This document shows, one piece after another, positions 35,800-46,970 of a stretch of 64,000 bases of DNA. Source of the stretch: Isoetes taiwanensis (taxonomy: Eukaryota > Streptophyta > Lycopodiopsida > Isoetales > Isoetaceae); the NCBI GenBank assembly GCA_021234155.1, contig JAJEKV010000162.1, forward strand, positions 461,449 through 525,448, read 5' to 3'. Made by a program: the position numbers and the translations under genes. Position 1 is the stretch's first letter. Every line of letters begins with the position of its first letter. Under the pieces are notes generated by a model, which was not told the origin of the DNA, searched no databases, and was given only the letters and a program-made list of their open reading frames with translations.

Positions 35800-37276
35800 C
35801 TAGAAATGGAGCCCAGCGTTGCTGGACATAGCTAGGAACTGTAAACGATACACTGGAGCAAATTGTTAAATGAATTCACGTCCTTAAAATCACACAATTT
35901 AGAGCATTTGACCACATTTCCACTTTCCCTTCCTTTTTTTCTTTTTCCTTTTGCATTTCCATGCTTTTCTTTATTTTCCCCTTTCTATTTTCTATTTACC
36001 TTTTTTCTTTTTCCACTATTCCAGTTCTACCATCTCCTTTTTTCCTTTTTTTGTTTTTCCCCTTCACCATTTTTTATTTTCTAATTTCGCATTCCCTTTT
36101 CTCCCATTTTTGTTTGCCCTTTCCTTTTTCACCCCACCCGTTTTCCTTTTTTTCTTCCTTTTCCATTTTCCTATTCTTTGTTTTTCCTTCTTTTTTTCTA
36201 TTTATTTTTTCTTTTTATCCTCCTTCCCTTCCTATTTTACCCTTATTTTTCCTGCATTCCTTTTTTCTCCTCGCCGTTTATCTATCCCTTTTTCTTCTAC
36301 CTTTTTATGCTTTTTCCTTTTCTCCCCTCCCCTTTCCTCCCGTTCCCTCCCCCCACTTTTGCTTCGCTTTCCTTGCCCCTTCCCCTTTCCCTTTCCAATA
36401 GCCTTTTTCCCTTCCTTTTTCCTTCTTTCCCACCCCTACCACTTTTTCCCCGTACCATTTCCCCATTTACTCTCTCCCCCTCCATTTTTTTTTCCTTTTC
36501 CTTTTCTCTTTCCCTTTTCCAATATCCCTTTTCCCACCTTTTTTTTCTTCTCCTTTTTTTCCTTTATTTTCGTGCCTTTTTTTCCTTCCATTTCCTCCTC
36601 CTTTATTCTTTTACCTTTCCTTTTTTTTCCATATCTTCCCTTTATCCCTTTCCTCGCACTTTCCCACTTCCTTTTTTTCCTTCCTTCTCGACTCGTTTCC
36701 CTCCTTCCCTCTTCCAGTTTTCTCTATGTCCTCTTTCCTTCCCTTCCCCGCTTTCCCCTCTTTTATTTTCCTTTCCCTTTTTCCCTCCCTTCTCCCCTCC
36801 CTTTTTCTTTTTCCCTTTTTTCGTGTCTTTTTTCCCTTCCCTTTTTCTCTTTCCCTTTCCCCGTGCCCCTTTTCCCTCCTTCCTCCTCCGCCTTTCTTTC
36901 TCCTTTCCATTTCCTTTCCTTTTTTCCTTCCCTTCTCTCTACCCTTTTCCTCTTCCCTTTTTTCCCTTCCCTTTTACTTCTGTCCTCACCCTTTCCCCCT
37001 TTTCTTTTTCCTAGTGTCCTTTTTACCTTCCTTTTCTCCCTTTCCTTTCCTTTCCTCTTTTCCGTGCTTTTTTCCCTTTCTTTTTCCCGTTTACTTCTTT
37101 CCCTCTTACCCATGCCTTTTTGCCTTTCACTTTGCCCTTTTCTCCTCCCTTTTCCTTTTCCCTTTCCTCTTAAGAGATCAGAGCATGGCCAATCACGGTG
37201 ATGGAAGTCGTGCATTATATTTCGGCCTTCGGTAGGGTTTGATTCATGACATACACTAAAACTTTATAATATAAGA
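35800..37276 (-). mobile_element. Helitron H3 (polypyrimidine type), nested in H1
   Basis: On the minus strand the element starts TCTTATATTATAAAG at 37276 and ends at 35800 with hairpin sequence (GTCCAGCAACGCTGGGC), spacer and CTAG. Removing it rejoins H1 as TCTTATATTATAA + TGTTATAGTG, which matches the 5' end of Helitron H2 (TCTTATATTATAATGTTATG). That match proves the nesting. 1477 bp, of which about 1250 bp is a polypyrimidine tract. No gene. Confidence 0.85.
35920..37172. repeat. 1.25-kb polypyrimidine tract inside H3
   Basis: Plus strand almost entirely C and T (TTTTCCCTTCC-type words) with scattered A and rare G. Long Phe/Pro/Ser/Leu-rich ORFs on the plus strand and Lys/Arg/Glu/Gly-rich ORFs on the minus strand arise from composition and are not genes. 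Such strand asymmetry can form triplex (H-DNA) structures. Confidence 0.95.
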
Positions 37277-37628
37277 TGTTATAGTGTAAGTGTTGGACCC
37301 AGCCCTAAATCGGACGGCCCAGATTTGATCTACGAGATAAACGGTCTAGATAGCCCCTGATTTTTTCTTCTCGCTCGATTTGGATGTTTTAGGGTTATCT
37401 CACGGTTCTCATGTTTGCAAGGAAATAATCCGCTGCCATGGCCGACCTTTGAAGTCATCCCCATGCAAAGAAATGCAGGCGCGCCATCCGCCGCGCCATT
37501 ACTTTGTGTAAAATATAAATCCCATAAATCTTCATCGGCTGGCCCTAAGATGGCTGCAAACAACGTAATTGTGTGATCAATTCTAAGCTTAATCGACAAA
37601 TTTTGCTTGATCTGTGCCAGTCGGTAAG

Positions 37629-37696
37629 ATGGGGATCATAGAAAGAATCAAGGAGATCGAGACCGAAATGGCCCGCATCGAAGAATAAAGCAACAG
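37629..37696 (+). pseudogene. Captured DRG GTPase gene, exon 1
   Basis: MGIIERIKEIETEMAR followed, after a 2-base deletion, by KNKAT and a splice donor (ACA/GTAAC). This is the N-terminus of plant developmentally regulated GTP-binding (DRG) proteins of the MGIIERIKEIE type, which act with DFRP partners on ribosomes. The deletion lies where the family has T-Q-K, at a CAG codon. Confidence 0.8.
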
Positions 37697-37910
37697 TAAC
37701 TTATTGAATTGCCATCGCGAGAACAACTCAGATTTTGAACATTCTACCCCGTATATCCTCCATTTTTATATAATGCTAGCGTAAAAGCAAATAGTAGGGT
37801 GTCACATTCTCACAAGAGTATTTCTTCTACAAAGATAGATTTTGGAGCACATTAGGCTGGAAATTGTAACTCTTATATTCAAAGGTGGGATAACGATCTT
37901 GCCTTTTTGC

Positions 37911-37979
37911 GAATATCACTTAAGTCACCTGAAAGCCAAACTTGCAAGGCTCGGGACTCGCTTATTGGAATCACCAAAG
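37911..37979 (+). pseudogene. Captured DRG GTPase gene, exon 2
   Basis: EYHLSHLKAKLARLGTRLLE followed by SPK and donor AAAG/GTTAGC. It matches the second segment of the DRG N-terminus (EYHLGQLKAK-type coiled coil). The expected acceptor CAG is reduced to CG (TTTTTGCGAATATC), so splicing would fail. Confidence 0.8.
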
Positions 37980-38060
37980 GTTAGCTTTCTATCATTCTTA
38001 TCGAATTGTGTATTACATTGGGGATTTTTGCAAAAATTAGTTTACTAACGGAAGTTCAAA

Positions 38061-38099
38061 GGGATCAAGTGGAGTCGAGATGGCTTTGAAGTCACCAAG
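38061..38099 (+). pseudogene. Captured DRG GTPase gene, exon 3 (truncated)
   Basis: GSSG, a short degenerate patch, then GFEVTK in the order expected just before the G1 P-loop of DRG proteins. The GTPase core itself is missing; the match stops after K. Exons 1-3 stay collinear with introns, showing capture of genomic DNA, not of a cDNA. Confidence 0.7.
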
Positions 38100-38106
38100 C
38101 AATCCC

Positions 38107-41100
38107 CATTCTCTTCTTTATAGGTATAGTTGGCCCACAATCCGATTTTCATTCCTTTAAATTTCATCATTCCTTTAACTTTCATGAACGAACAAAACAT
38201 TTATATAAGAGGCTCCTTGACAGGACGAATCACTTGAGGGTGTGGCTGAATGCATCTGGAGGAGCAGCCTTTGCCATGCTGCATTCATAGGTTTGCATTC
38301 ACTTCCTTTGTGCAAGGAAGTCTGCCAAACCTCTGAGCTCAAAGCCATTACCTTTGAAGATGGAGCTAACCCGAACCTGTGATCAAGTTGTGATCAAGTA
38401 GTAGTTACTGCTAATGTAGATAGTTGAGAATGATGTGCGAATGATAAGTTAGTTGAGAATGTTGTGCATATGGTAAGCTCAAATAATTCCAATCTTTTAC
38501 TCCTGGCAGAACAAATGGCCTATTCATTCTAGGCGAGGATACAGCAGGATGAAGCCAACAACATTGGAGTCTGCAAAAGCTTGGGAACAGGACGCTTGGC
38601 GTTGGCGGAAGAGTGGCCCAAACAAAAATGTTAGTTCTGCTTATCCCATGTAAAGCAAGCCAGTTTCTAAGTACTTCCCTCAAAAGAAGAATGCATAACA
38701 ATGGAAAGTGCCTGTTGTTGGCAGATTGATACATTCAATTTCCATAGAAATTCTAATGTCTCTAGGCATTATAAACTTGCCATAAGAACTGACTGCGTAG
38801 ATCAACACTCTATGAGGAAACTTGCATATAAGAGCCGAAACTTAATTACCTTAAAGTGCAGCTGGTGTAATAAGGATATAGACCAGGTTAGAAGTCTAGA
38901 AGTCTGTAGAGATTTTTGTATCTCTTGCACATAAAGTATCTGAGTAGACTTGCCCTCTTCTTTCTATAAATATCTAAGTTCTATCCTGGTATAAGAGAAG
39001 GTGACTCTTGAAAATAAGAGCTTACATTTTGAAAGAATTGAAGATCAAGGACGATCTGTTTATTTATAAATTTTTACCATGAACAATGATGCACAACAGC
39101 ATGAGGCTTGGTCGATCTGTCATACAAAAGCACAGAGTATGAAGAGTTCAAGGGTAGCCATAGAAAATTCTTGACAACCACTTAATCTATCGATCCTACA
39201 TTTGGATGAGTTCTGTAACTTGCTTCTTTGTTCTTGCTCCCTACATCTGTTTTTTTGTTGTTGATGTTACTTGGATGATAGGTGTAGAAGAGTAGATTGG
39301 TTGTAAGGTGGGAAAAGTGTCCAGCTTCTCATTAGTGCTGCCGCTCTCCTTTTTTACTGTAGATTATTGAATTATGCGACAAATGGAAATTTCTTTTTGT
39401 TTAGGCTTTTTTCTGTATGACATTTTGCAGTGATGCGGATCTAATACTGTGCATTTTCCTCCGCTATTGCTCTTTTGCAGTGACTACTATCCTACCTGTG
39501 TAATGTAATTTCGTTTCGGATTGAAATGCTTGCCATTTGGAAGCCCTCAAGATTCTACAGTCAGTAGCATATTTCACATAACTGTGGTGGTGGTATTGAG
39601 TAGGTTATAATCAGACATAATAAAGTTTTAAGATGAGCATCGAATTGAATGTATAGCTTACTATAGACAATGTTCCCCGGGGGGTGCACTTATACATAAG
39701 GGGGGTATGGCATCTGTGTTCGGAGGGTAGCAAAAAACCCCCCTTGTATACGCAATTTTAAAAGGTAATTTGACCCCTCTGTGTATAGATATTGCTCCAA
39801 ATGAGTGCCTAAAAACACCCCTAACCCCTAAGTATACGTACACAAATGGTCCAAAAAACACCCCTCCGTTGAACTCTCATGGGTTATACGCTGATCAAAG
39901 GTGAATCCCCTGGGCAATGTTCAAGTATGTTTGGTCCCTTTATATCTTCTGTAGGATTGACGATGCACGCATTATATCTTCTGCAGGATTGATTTTGCAA
40001 CGTGTGAAATTTGTGCTCAGATCCTCCTGTAGATGTGTGCTTGGTTCACAATGAAATCTTTGTTTGAGGCTCTCATATATGCTGTATGTTTTTCAGAATA
40101 AAAATAGATTCTAAAACCATTATTCTCCTCCTCTGGAGTCTAGCTTTTGATGCTAGTGTGGCAGATATACTGTAAAATCTCCATAAGCAAATGTATGTGC
40201 TCATGTATGTCTTAGTATATGCTATGTCTTAGCTTTTATTCTTTTTTTGAAAGAATTTATTTATACCTCCATTCTATGAAGCATGGAAAAAATGGGCTCT
40301 CCATTGTTTAAAAGAAGCATGACTTCAATCAAGAGGTGGCTTTCATCGCTTTGTTTCATCATAGAAGTATGGAAGGAAACTAATTGCACAATTCCACATG
40401 TACTGTAAGTGTTTTTGGGATCAACACAACATAAAAAGTTGAATGATTTCTAACACGCGAATTTCTGAAGAGTAGTTTGTTGCTCATTTGTGGACATATG
40501 CAAGTAGTCACATGACTGTTTGTGGAGGCCATAATAAAAATGATATTGCATTATTTGATATTGCATTATTTGTGACAAGATGTATTAGAATTTATTCGAG
40601 AGACGTTTAGTTGGGTCAATATTATCATTGTTATTCACCGTTATTGTGTTATTGTGTTAGGTAACGTAGAATTCTGGACCACTTAGATCTACTATATCAA
40701 AACAACATACACTGTTCCTAAAATGATACTAGCATTTTGGACCACTTCCATCTACTAAGTATATCGAAAACAATATAGTCTATCTACTAAGTATTTCAAA
40801 ACTTCATACAATGTTACTAAATGCATGTAACGATCTTCCACTTTGTATATAATAAACTAGCACTTGCTAGGTATATTAAACATGTAGCATTGTCAACAAC
40901 TTATAGTGTTACTGATCTAGCATGCAACCATCTTCCACATATTGTCCTAAGTATTTTCTATCTATAGTTGATACACACTTACCCATGTATAAAATGTACC
41001 TCACATCACCACTTTATCTCTTTACTTCTCAAACAAATGACGAATCGCATGTGCAACTCCTTTTTAGCCCAGCAATGTTGCGCTTGGATAGCTTTATATC

Positions 41101-41385
41101 ATGTATCATAGTCTTTGTCCATTGACATATTACCAGTACTTTGGTACATACATGGAGAGACATGATTGAAATTGCTTTGGCATGAATCTATGAGTCTTAA
41201 CGTACGAGCAATCTTTATTTGAAGACCATATGTTTGTTAGTAGTTTTAACGTCACACCATAGTGTCAAACATCCCTTAGGACATATGCGGGCCAGAAGTT
41301 ACTCCACAATTCTCAAAATGATCCAAGGGCCTAGAAGTTACTCTACTCAAATGCACAAGTTCCCAGCATTTATAGGTTCCCAAAT
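38107..41385. other. H1 interior without recognisable gene
   Basis: A short coding-like stretch at about 38540-38660 (MKPTTLESAKAWEQDAWRWR on the plus strand) may be another captured fragment, family unknown. A C/G-run-rich patch lies at 39670-39880 (CCCCCC, GGGGGG, ACACCCCT). The rest is AT-rich. Confidence 0.4.
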
Positions 41386-41416
41386 TATGCCCAGCAACGC
41401 TGGGCACCATTACTAG

Positions 41417-42962
41417 TTAAGTGTATAAGATCTGACAGAGGAGGAGAATATTTGTCAGATGAATTCAAAGCATTTTGTGCAACACGTGGCATAAAAAGAC
41501 AATTGACTTGCAGGTATTCACCACAACAGAATGGTGTGGCTGAAAGGAAAACTAGGACATTGTTGAATGCAGTCAGGTCCATGTTAAAGTATTCAGGATT
41601 GCCTAACTTTTTGTGGGATGAGGTTGTGAGAACTGCAGTATATATTCAAAATATGCTGCCTTCAGTTAGCACAAGAGGAACAATACCAAATATGTTGTGG
41701 TCAGGTAAAATACCAAATTATGAACACTTAAGATCATTTGGCTGTTTAGCTTTTGTACATGTTCCTGAAGAGGTAAGGAAAAAACTTGATCATCGAGCTT
41801 GTATTGCCTACTTAGTGGGATACGATCCTAACTCTAAAGGATATAGGTTGTATGATCCCATGCACAGAAAAATACTGATCAGCAGAGATGTGGTATTTGA
41901 TGAAGAAAAATACTACAAAGCTATTCCAAATGTAAATGAAAAAGTCAAAGACATAGATTTAAAAACTAATGACTCTGTGATTGCAGAAACTGCCAAACCG
42001 ATTGCACAAGTTGCAGAAGAAAGGGATCTGATTGAAGACAGTGATAATGAAGAAGAACATGATCAAACAAAGGACATTGAATCTGAAGTTGGAAGGCAGC
42101 AACCAGCTGAATCTGAAGGGGAGCAATCTGAAGCTGAACATGAGGAGTTAGTAGAACATGCACCAATAGTAGTTCCAGAAAAGAAACAAAGAATGAAGAG
42201 AAGAACTGAAGCACAAATATTGGCTGATGAAGCCAAAATTAATACAGAAGTATATGGAAGGAGTGAAGCTGGGAAAAGCAAAAGGTATGAAACATTTGAG
42301 GTAAATTCTTTGTTTGGTATTCTGATTCTAGAAACAGATGATCTGCCACTCACATTTGAAGAAGCTGTAAAAGGAAAAAATTCTATTCACTGGATTCGAG
42401 CAATGGAAGAGGAAATGCATGCCTTTCAAAGGACAGGGACTTACACTGTGGTAGATAAACCTGAAAATAAGAATATAGTTGGAAACAAGTGGATTTTCAG
42501 GATCAAACAAGGAATAGATGGCAAATTAAATAAGTTTAAGGCAAGGCTAGTGGCACAAGGTTTTACTCAGAAAAAAGGTTTGGATTTTGATGAGACTTTC
42601 TCTCCTTTGGTTAAAATTAATAGCTTGAGGATACTTTTATCAATTGCAAATGCTTATGGCGGATTTGAAATTCATCACATGGATGTGAGTACAGCCTTTT
42701 TAAATGCAAAATTGGAGGAAGAGATTTATCTAAGACCTGCACCTGGGTTTGAAGAAGGAAATGGAAAAGTATGGAGGTTAAACAAGGCAGTGTATGGATT
42801 AAAACAAGCTCCAAGGGAATGGCATAGATGTATGGATAGTTATCTTTTGGAACAGGGCTTTCAAAAACTTCAATGTGATGGTAACTTGTACAGGTTTGTT
42901 GATGGTGAGAACTGGTGTATCATTGGCTTGTATGTTGATGATAATATTATGGTTGCAAACAA
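41417..42962 (+). pseudogene. pol: Copia integrase C-part and reverse transcriptase (split by H2)
   Basis: Resumes with KCIRSDRGGEYLSDEFK (second catalytic D) and SPQQNGVAERKTRTLLN (catalytic E), then the copia integrase C-terminal region (LRSFGCLAFVHVP, GYDPNSKGYRLYDP). An acidic linker of about 130 residues precedes the RVT_2 domain: WIRAMEEEMHAF, KARLVAQGFTQ, HHMDVSTAFLNA, VYGLKQAPREWHRCMD and the YVDD box (LYVDDNIMVANN). Helitron H2 cuts directly after VANN. No stops occur in this 515-residue stretch. Confidence 0.95.
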
Positions 42963-43237
42963 TCTTATATTATAATGTTATGTAATGGACCACGCCCTAG
43001 ATCTAATGGCCCAGATCGTTTGGCATAGATCCGAGGGCTAAGATTTAGTCCATGGTTTAGGTTTTTTTTTTCGTTCCTCTCTTATGGCGGCCGCCCGATG
43101 GTTTCAGGTCTCTCCCTTAGCTATGCGTGAATTTTGTTATGGTTACTGAGATATCTGTGGAGTATGGTTCCTTCTCTTCTCGCATGGCCATCCCTGCTTT
43201 TGGTTCCAGAATATAAGTTTGGCCGGCAAGCCTTCCG

Positions 43238-43438
43238 GTGGATCAAACAGCAATTCGCCAGAGGGATGCCTTCGATTTAAGCAAATTATCCGAAAAATTA
43301 CCTCCCATTAGAGGCACAGAGGGAGGCGAAAGTTTAAGGCACAGAAAAAGGAGGTCCAAGAGCTTCAGCACCATATTCGACGAGAGCAGGGGAGAAAAGG
43401 TATGCAAGAAATTTGTGAAGAAATGGGCACAGCAGTAA
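43238..43438 (+). pseudogene. Possible captured N-terminal exon in H2
   Basis: A 66-residue frame, rich in basic residues and serine (RHRKRRSKSFSTIFDESRGE), lies between the Helitron 5' block and the kelch fragment in the same orientation. It may be the first exon of the captured kelch gene. Family not recognised. Confidence 0.35.
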
Positions 43439-43571
43439 GCAATGGGCACAGCAGTAAGCAGAGAGTCCGTGAAGCAAACAGTTTCAAATATTTGGGGTTA
43501 ATCGGTACTCACGAATGTCAAGTATGGCATTCCGGCATAGGCTTCCATCACTCTAAATCTTAAGAGTTTGT

Positions 43572-43780
43572 GCTGAAGCAGAGGTCGCCTGGCATCCGTT
43601 GCCTCCTATTCCTGGGATAAATTCTAATCTTCATTGTGGCTTTGGCACTGCTGTTGTTGCAAACAAACTACGCATAATTGGTGGCTACTATGGAAGCATA
43701 GAAACACAGCCTTCCAGTTGCTTTGCAACAAACGAGGTCTTGCAGTTTGATCTATTTTACAAGAAATGGAGCAAAGCAGC
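43572..43780 (+). pseudogene. Captured kelch-repeat gene fragment in H2
   Basis: The frame reads WHPLPPIPG, then LHCGFGTAVVANKLRIIGGY, an insertion with ETQPSSCFATN, then EVLQFDLFYKKWSKAA. This is one full kelch blade (hydrophobic strand, GG doublet, W six residues after Y/F) as in plant F-box/kelch proteins. Coding similarity stops at about 43777 where a T-rich intron-like sequence starts. A captured host exon is the simplest reading. Confidence 0.65.
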
Positions 43781-44334
43781 ATATTTCTTTTTCCTTCTTT
43801 TTATCTATTTGTTTCTGATCTGCTGTAGATGTTTCTGTTGCATATCAATTAAGATTTGTATCCAAGGACACAAATGTTGTATGTTACATAGCAGGTTCTG
43901 TTCTATTTTATTCTACTTTCTTTAAACACGTTAGCTCACTATTGTTCAAAAGTTTGATATAACTGGTGGCAGTTTTGATGCAGGAGAAGAATCAATTATT
44001 CGTGGTCTATCTGACGATTTAGCTTTAAAGTGTTTGGCATTCCTAAGCAAAGACTCACTTTAATGTTTCTGCAGTCATGGGAAGGGATGCACCTATTCAT
44101 CTAGAGGCAAAATTATTACATAATGGGGAAAAAAACATATATATTGAGTTTTTGGTTGTTGTGATGCATCTATTCTTTTGGAGGTCGAATTATCACATAG
44201 TGCAGACTTGGCAGGGAGAAACATCTCTGTTCAATATTTGGTTGTGGTAGATTGCTGCACTTTCCCTGCTTTTGTATGTTGGAGGACGTAAAATTGTATA
44301 TTTCACTATTTTTTATGTATATCCATTCTTGCTT

Positions 44335-45010
44335 CTCCAAAGGGAAAAATTTGGACAGACATCTCTGTTGAGTATTTGGTTGGTGTAGATTGCTGGACTT
44401 TCTCTGCTATGGTATATTGAGCAGGTAAAACCTTATAATCATGTTTGTTGTCCAACATCCTCTTCTGAATTGTGTTTGTTGTTCAGCATCTCTTATGTGA
44501 TTAGACAATGATTGATCTGTCCAATTCGGAATATCTCCATAATGGCTATCCTGAGAGAGTGTTGTTACCAACACTAACAAACAAACGGCTAGGAAGAGTT
44601 GAAAATTCTGAGGGCAAAGATGCTCTGAGCTGACTTTATCTCCCTGATCCTGTTTCTTTCCATTTGCCAGGCGCTGAAATGCCTCTCTAATAGTTCCAAC
44701 CTCTTTTGTATTATGGACACATTTGCATGGTGCTAAGATTCGTAGAAGATACAATCATTTCGCAGACCCCATTCTGGCACTGAGCATCTGTGCATATTTT
44801 GAATGTACGATGATGCCTCTCTTTTGGCTACCATTTTTCAATCAGCGAAAAAGATATAATCATCATTTGCTATTGTTTAAACAGTAAAGGAAAAAATTGG
44901 ACAGACATCTCTGTGCAGTATTTGGTTGGTGTAGATTGCTGGACTTTCTCTGCTTTCGTATATTGAGCAGGTAAAACCTTATATTTGTGTTTGTTGTGCA
45001 ACATCCTCTT
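44335..45010 (+). repeat. Internal direct duplication in H2
   Basis: About 125 bp at 44340-44465 (GGACAGACATCTCTGTTGAG, then TTGGTGTAGATTGCTGGACT) recurs at 44889-45010 with few changes. A third, shorter relative lies near 44210-44290. Confidence 0.8.
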
Positions 45011-45343
45011 AACACAGCTGAGACCCTTTTGTTCAAGCAGGTATTCCTCATTCGCTTCTTATCTCTACATATGCACAGCATAGGCATGGCTTATAAGCTT
45101 TCAATCTCTATGACAAAATGAAAGTAGCAAAATAAAAGCTGATACTGTATTTTAATTAAGTTACAAGACAAACATAATCAAATATTCATTAACACCAGCA
45201 ACCTCCCACCGATCACAATTTCAGTTCCGATGTACTGCATTTTGAACATAAGAAGCTGCTCAAACAACCACTAATGTTTTTCATGCTTGAACTGCCTTGG
45301 TATAATCACACAGAAAGCCCACGAACAGTGGGCAATTTTCTAG

Positions 45344-46385
45344 TACATCTATATTGTGTCATTGCGAATGGTTATTGAAGAACCGGTTTCAAATGACAGA
45401 TCTGGGAGAATTGAAGAGATTTTTGGGTATTGATGTGCACAGAGATAGATCAAGTAAGTTGCTGACTCTGAGTCAGGAAACACAAATTGTTAATATGCTG
45501 AAAATTGTTAATATGCTGAAAAAATTCTCTATGAGTGAATGCAATATTGCAAACACTCCTCTAGTGCCAGGACATAGAATATCAGCTCAAATGTGACCAG
45601 ATACTCTTGAAGAAAAGAAACAAATGGAGAAAATACCGTATAGATCCTTAATAGGATGTCTGTCATACTTGGCCAATTGTACTAGGCCAGATATAGCATT
45701 TGGTGTTAATTTGCTTAGCAGGTACAACAACAATCCTGGAAAAGAACATTGGATAGCAGCTAAGAGGATTCTGAGATATCTAAAAGGGACATTAAAGATT
45801 GGGATTATGTATAGTACAAATAATCTAATCTTGAAAGCTTATTGTGATTCTGATTGGGCTGGGGATTTGGATCAAAGGAAGTCAACTTCTGGCTATCTTA
45901 TACTGCTAGGTGGAGCTCCAGTGGCATGGAAATGCAAAAAACAGAGCAGCATAGCCATGTCCAGTGCTGAGGCAGAATATAATGCAGCTTCATTTCTAGC
46001 AAAAGAACTAGTATGGGAAAGAAGGTTGTTGGAAGAATTAAACTGTCAACAAACAGGCCCAACACAAGTTTTCTGTGACAACACAAGCTGCATTGCAATG
46101 ACGAAAAATCCAATCCTACATGAAAGATCTAAACACATTGAGATGCAAGTACACTTTATTAGAGATATGGTGCAGAAAAGGCTGATACAGTTGACTTATG
46201 TTAAGATAATGGATCAGTATGCAGATATCCTAACTAAAGCTCTATCAGTCAGCAGGTTTCAAGAACTCAGAAATATTATACAGTACAATAACAGATTTAT
46301 AACATCTGAAGGGGGAATGTTAAATGTTGATATGTCAGATGATATAAATCATGATGGTCGTCTTGATCAAAAGAAGTTAACCTAA
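45344..46385 (+). pseudogene. pol: Copia reverse transcriptase C-part and RNase H
   Basis: After H2 the frame continues FQMTDLGELKRFLGID, has an 18-bp in-frame tandem duplication (IVNMLK twice) and a TGA at 45594-45596. It then resumes with PYRSLIGCLSYLANCTRPDI, HWIAAKRILRYLKGT and the RNase H domain (YCDSDWAGDLDQRKSTSGYL, SSAEAEYNA, DNTSCIAM, KHIEM). The ADILTKAL end motif is present. The frame runs a few codons into the 3' LTR. Confidence 0.9.
46308..46317 (+). promoter_or_regulatory. Copia polypurine tract
   Basis: GAAGGGGGAA lies immediately before the 3' LTR, as expected for plus-strand priming. Confidence 0.8.
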
Positions 46386-46970
46386 GTGCCTATAGGTTCT
46401 AAAGCAATGAAATGGTTAAGGGGGAAAATTAAGTATTTTGTTGAAACTCCAATGGTCGAAGGGTATGCATATTATTGCAGTTGTGCATGTGGGATAATCA
46501 AAGTCGAGAAGATAAGCCCGAATCGAAAGTTATGCATGTGGGATAATGACGATAACACGTCTTTCTATCTGTGGCTGCAAATCCTCTGCCGGAACCGTCG
46601 GGGGTGATAAAATAAAAACAAGAAGAATGGATCGTGATTCTACACCGGTGAATATGATTGTTTAAGCTTAAGCCAGGCAGTTCCTAACTTGCTACAGTGT
46701 TCTTCTCGTTAACTCTACTATAGTCTTTGATGTATTAATGACTAAGTTTTGTCCCAATGGTTGTGAAGACTATAGGAAGTCATTAAAAACAAAGGATAAG
46801 TGACCATAACGTGGCTCCTATTTCTGAAAGTGGGTGATAAATTTGTCTTCTGTTGTTCTTGCACTCTAGGTTGAAGTTCCAGACTTGGTGAATATTTCTT
46901 AAACTTGGTAGTGAAAAGAAATAAAGGAATCAATACAATTTTGTAAGAAAAACTCTAGTAGATTCTTTCA
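46318..46970 (+). repeat. Copia 3' LTR
   Basis: 653 bp, TGTTAAATG to TCTTTCA, followed by the target duplication GCTTA (46971-46975). Confidence 0.95.

Larger units (their letters stand above)
35787..41416 (+). mobile_element. Helitron H1, inserted in copia integrase
   Basis: The 5' end TCTTATATTATAA follows A. The 3' end has hairpin GCCCAGCAACGCTGGGC (41389-41405), spacer ACCATTA and CTAG at 41413-41416, followed by T. Insertion between A and T without target duplication is diagnostic, and removal restores the integrase frame exactly. The element lacks visible Rep/helicase, so it is non-autonomous. It carries captured DRG GTPase exons (37629-38099) and is itself split by minus-strand Helitron H3 between 35799 and 37277. 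Confidence 0.9.
42963..45343 (+). mobile_element. Helitron H2, inserted in copia reverse transcriptase
   Basis: The 5' end TCTTATATTATAATGTTATG follows A. The 3' end has hairpin GCCCAC-GAACA-GTGGGC (45317-45333), spacer AATTTT and CTAG (45340-45343), then T. Removing it restores the RT frame (..VANN-TSIL..). The hairpin differs from H1's, so H2 is a sister family sharing the 5' end. 2381 bp, no Rep/helicase. It contains a captured kelch fragment and an internal direct duplication. Confidence 0.9.
33288..46970 (+). mobile_element. Ty1/copia LTR retrotransposon with nested Helitrons
   Basis: Complete from LTR to LTR with a 5-bp target duplication. The internal order gag, protease, integrase, reverse transcriptase, RNase H is diagnostic of Ty1/copia (integrase before RT). 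About 13.7 kb is inflated by Helitrons H1 (5.6 kb, containing H3) and H2 (2.4 kb); without them the element is about 5.7 kb, normal for copia. It has a stop after gag, a frameshift at the protease junction, another near 35205 and a stop in the RT/RNase H part, so it is now non-autonomous. It inserted into an exon of the ParB/methyltransferase-like gene in the opposite orientation. Confidence 0.95.

Noticed and set aside
35951-37201. 416-residue Phe/Pro/Ser-rich ORF
   Set aside because: Translation of a polypyrimidine tract; codons have no protein-like pattern, and it overlaps equally open frames.
33356-46607. A 73-residue ORF (MPIGSKAMKW..) present twice, nearly identical
   Set aside because: Both copies lie inside the two copia LTRs; the identity reflects LTR homology, not a gene family.
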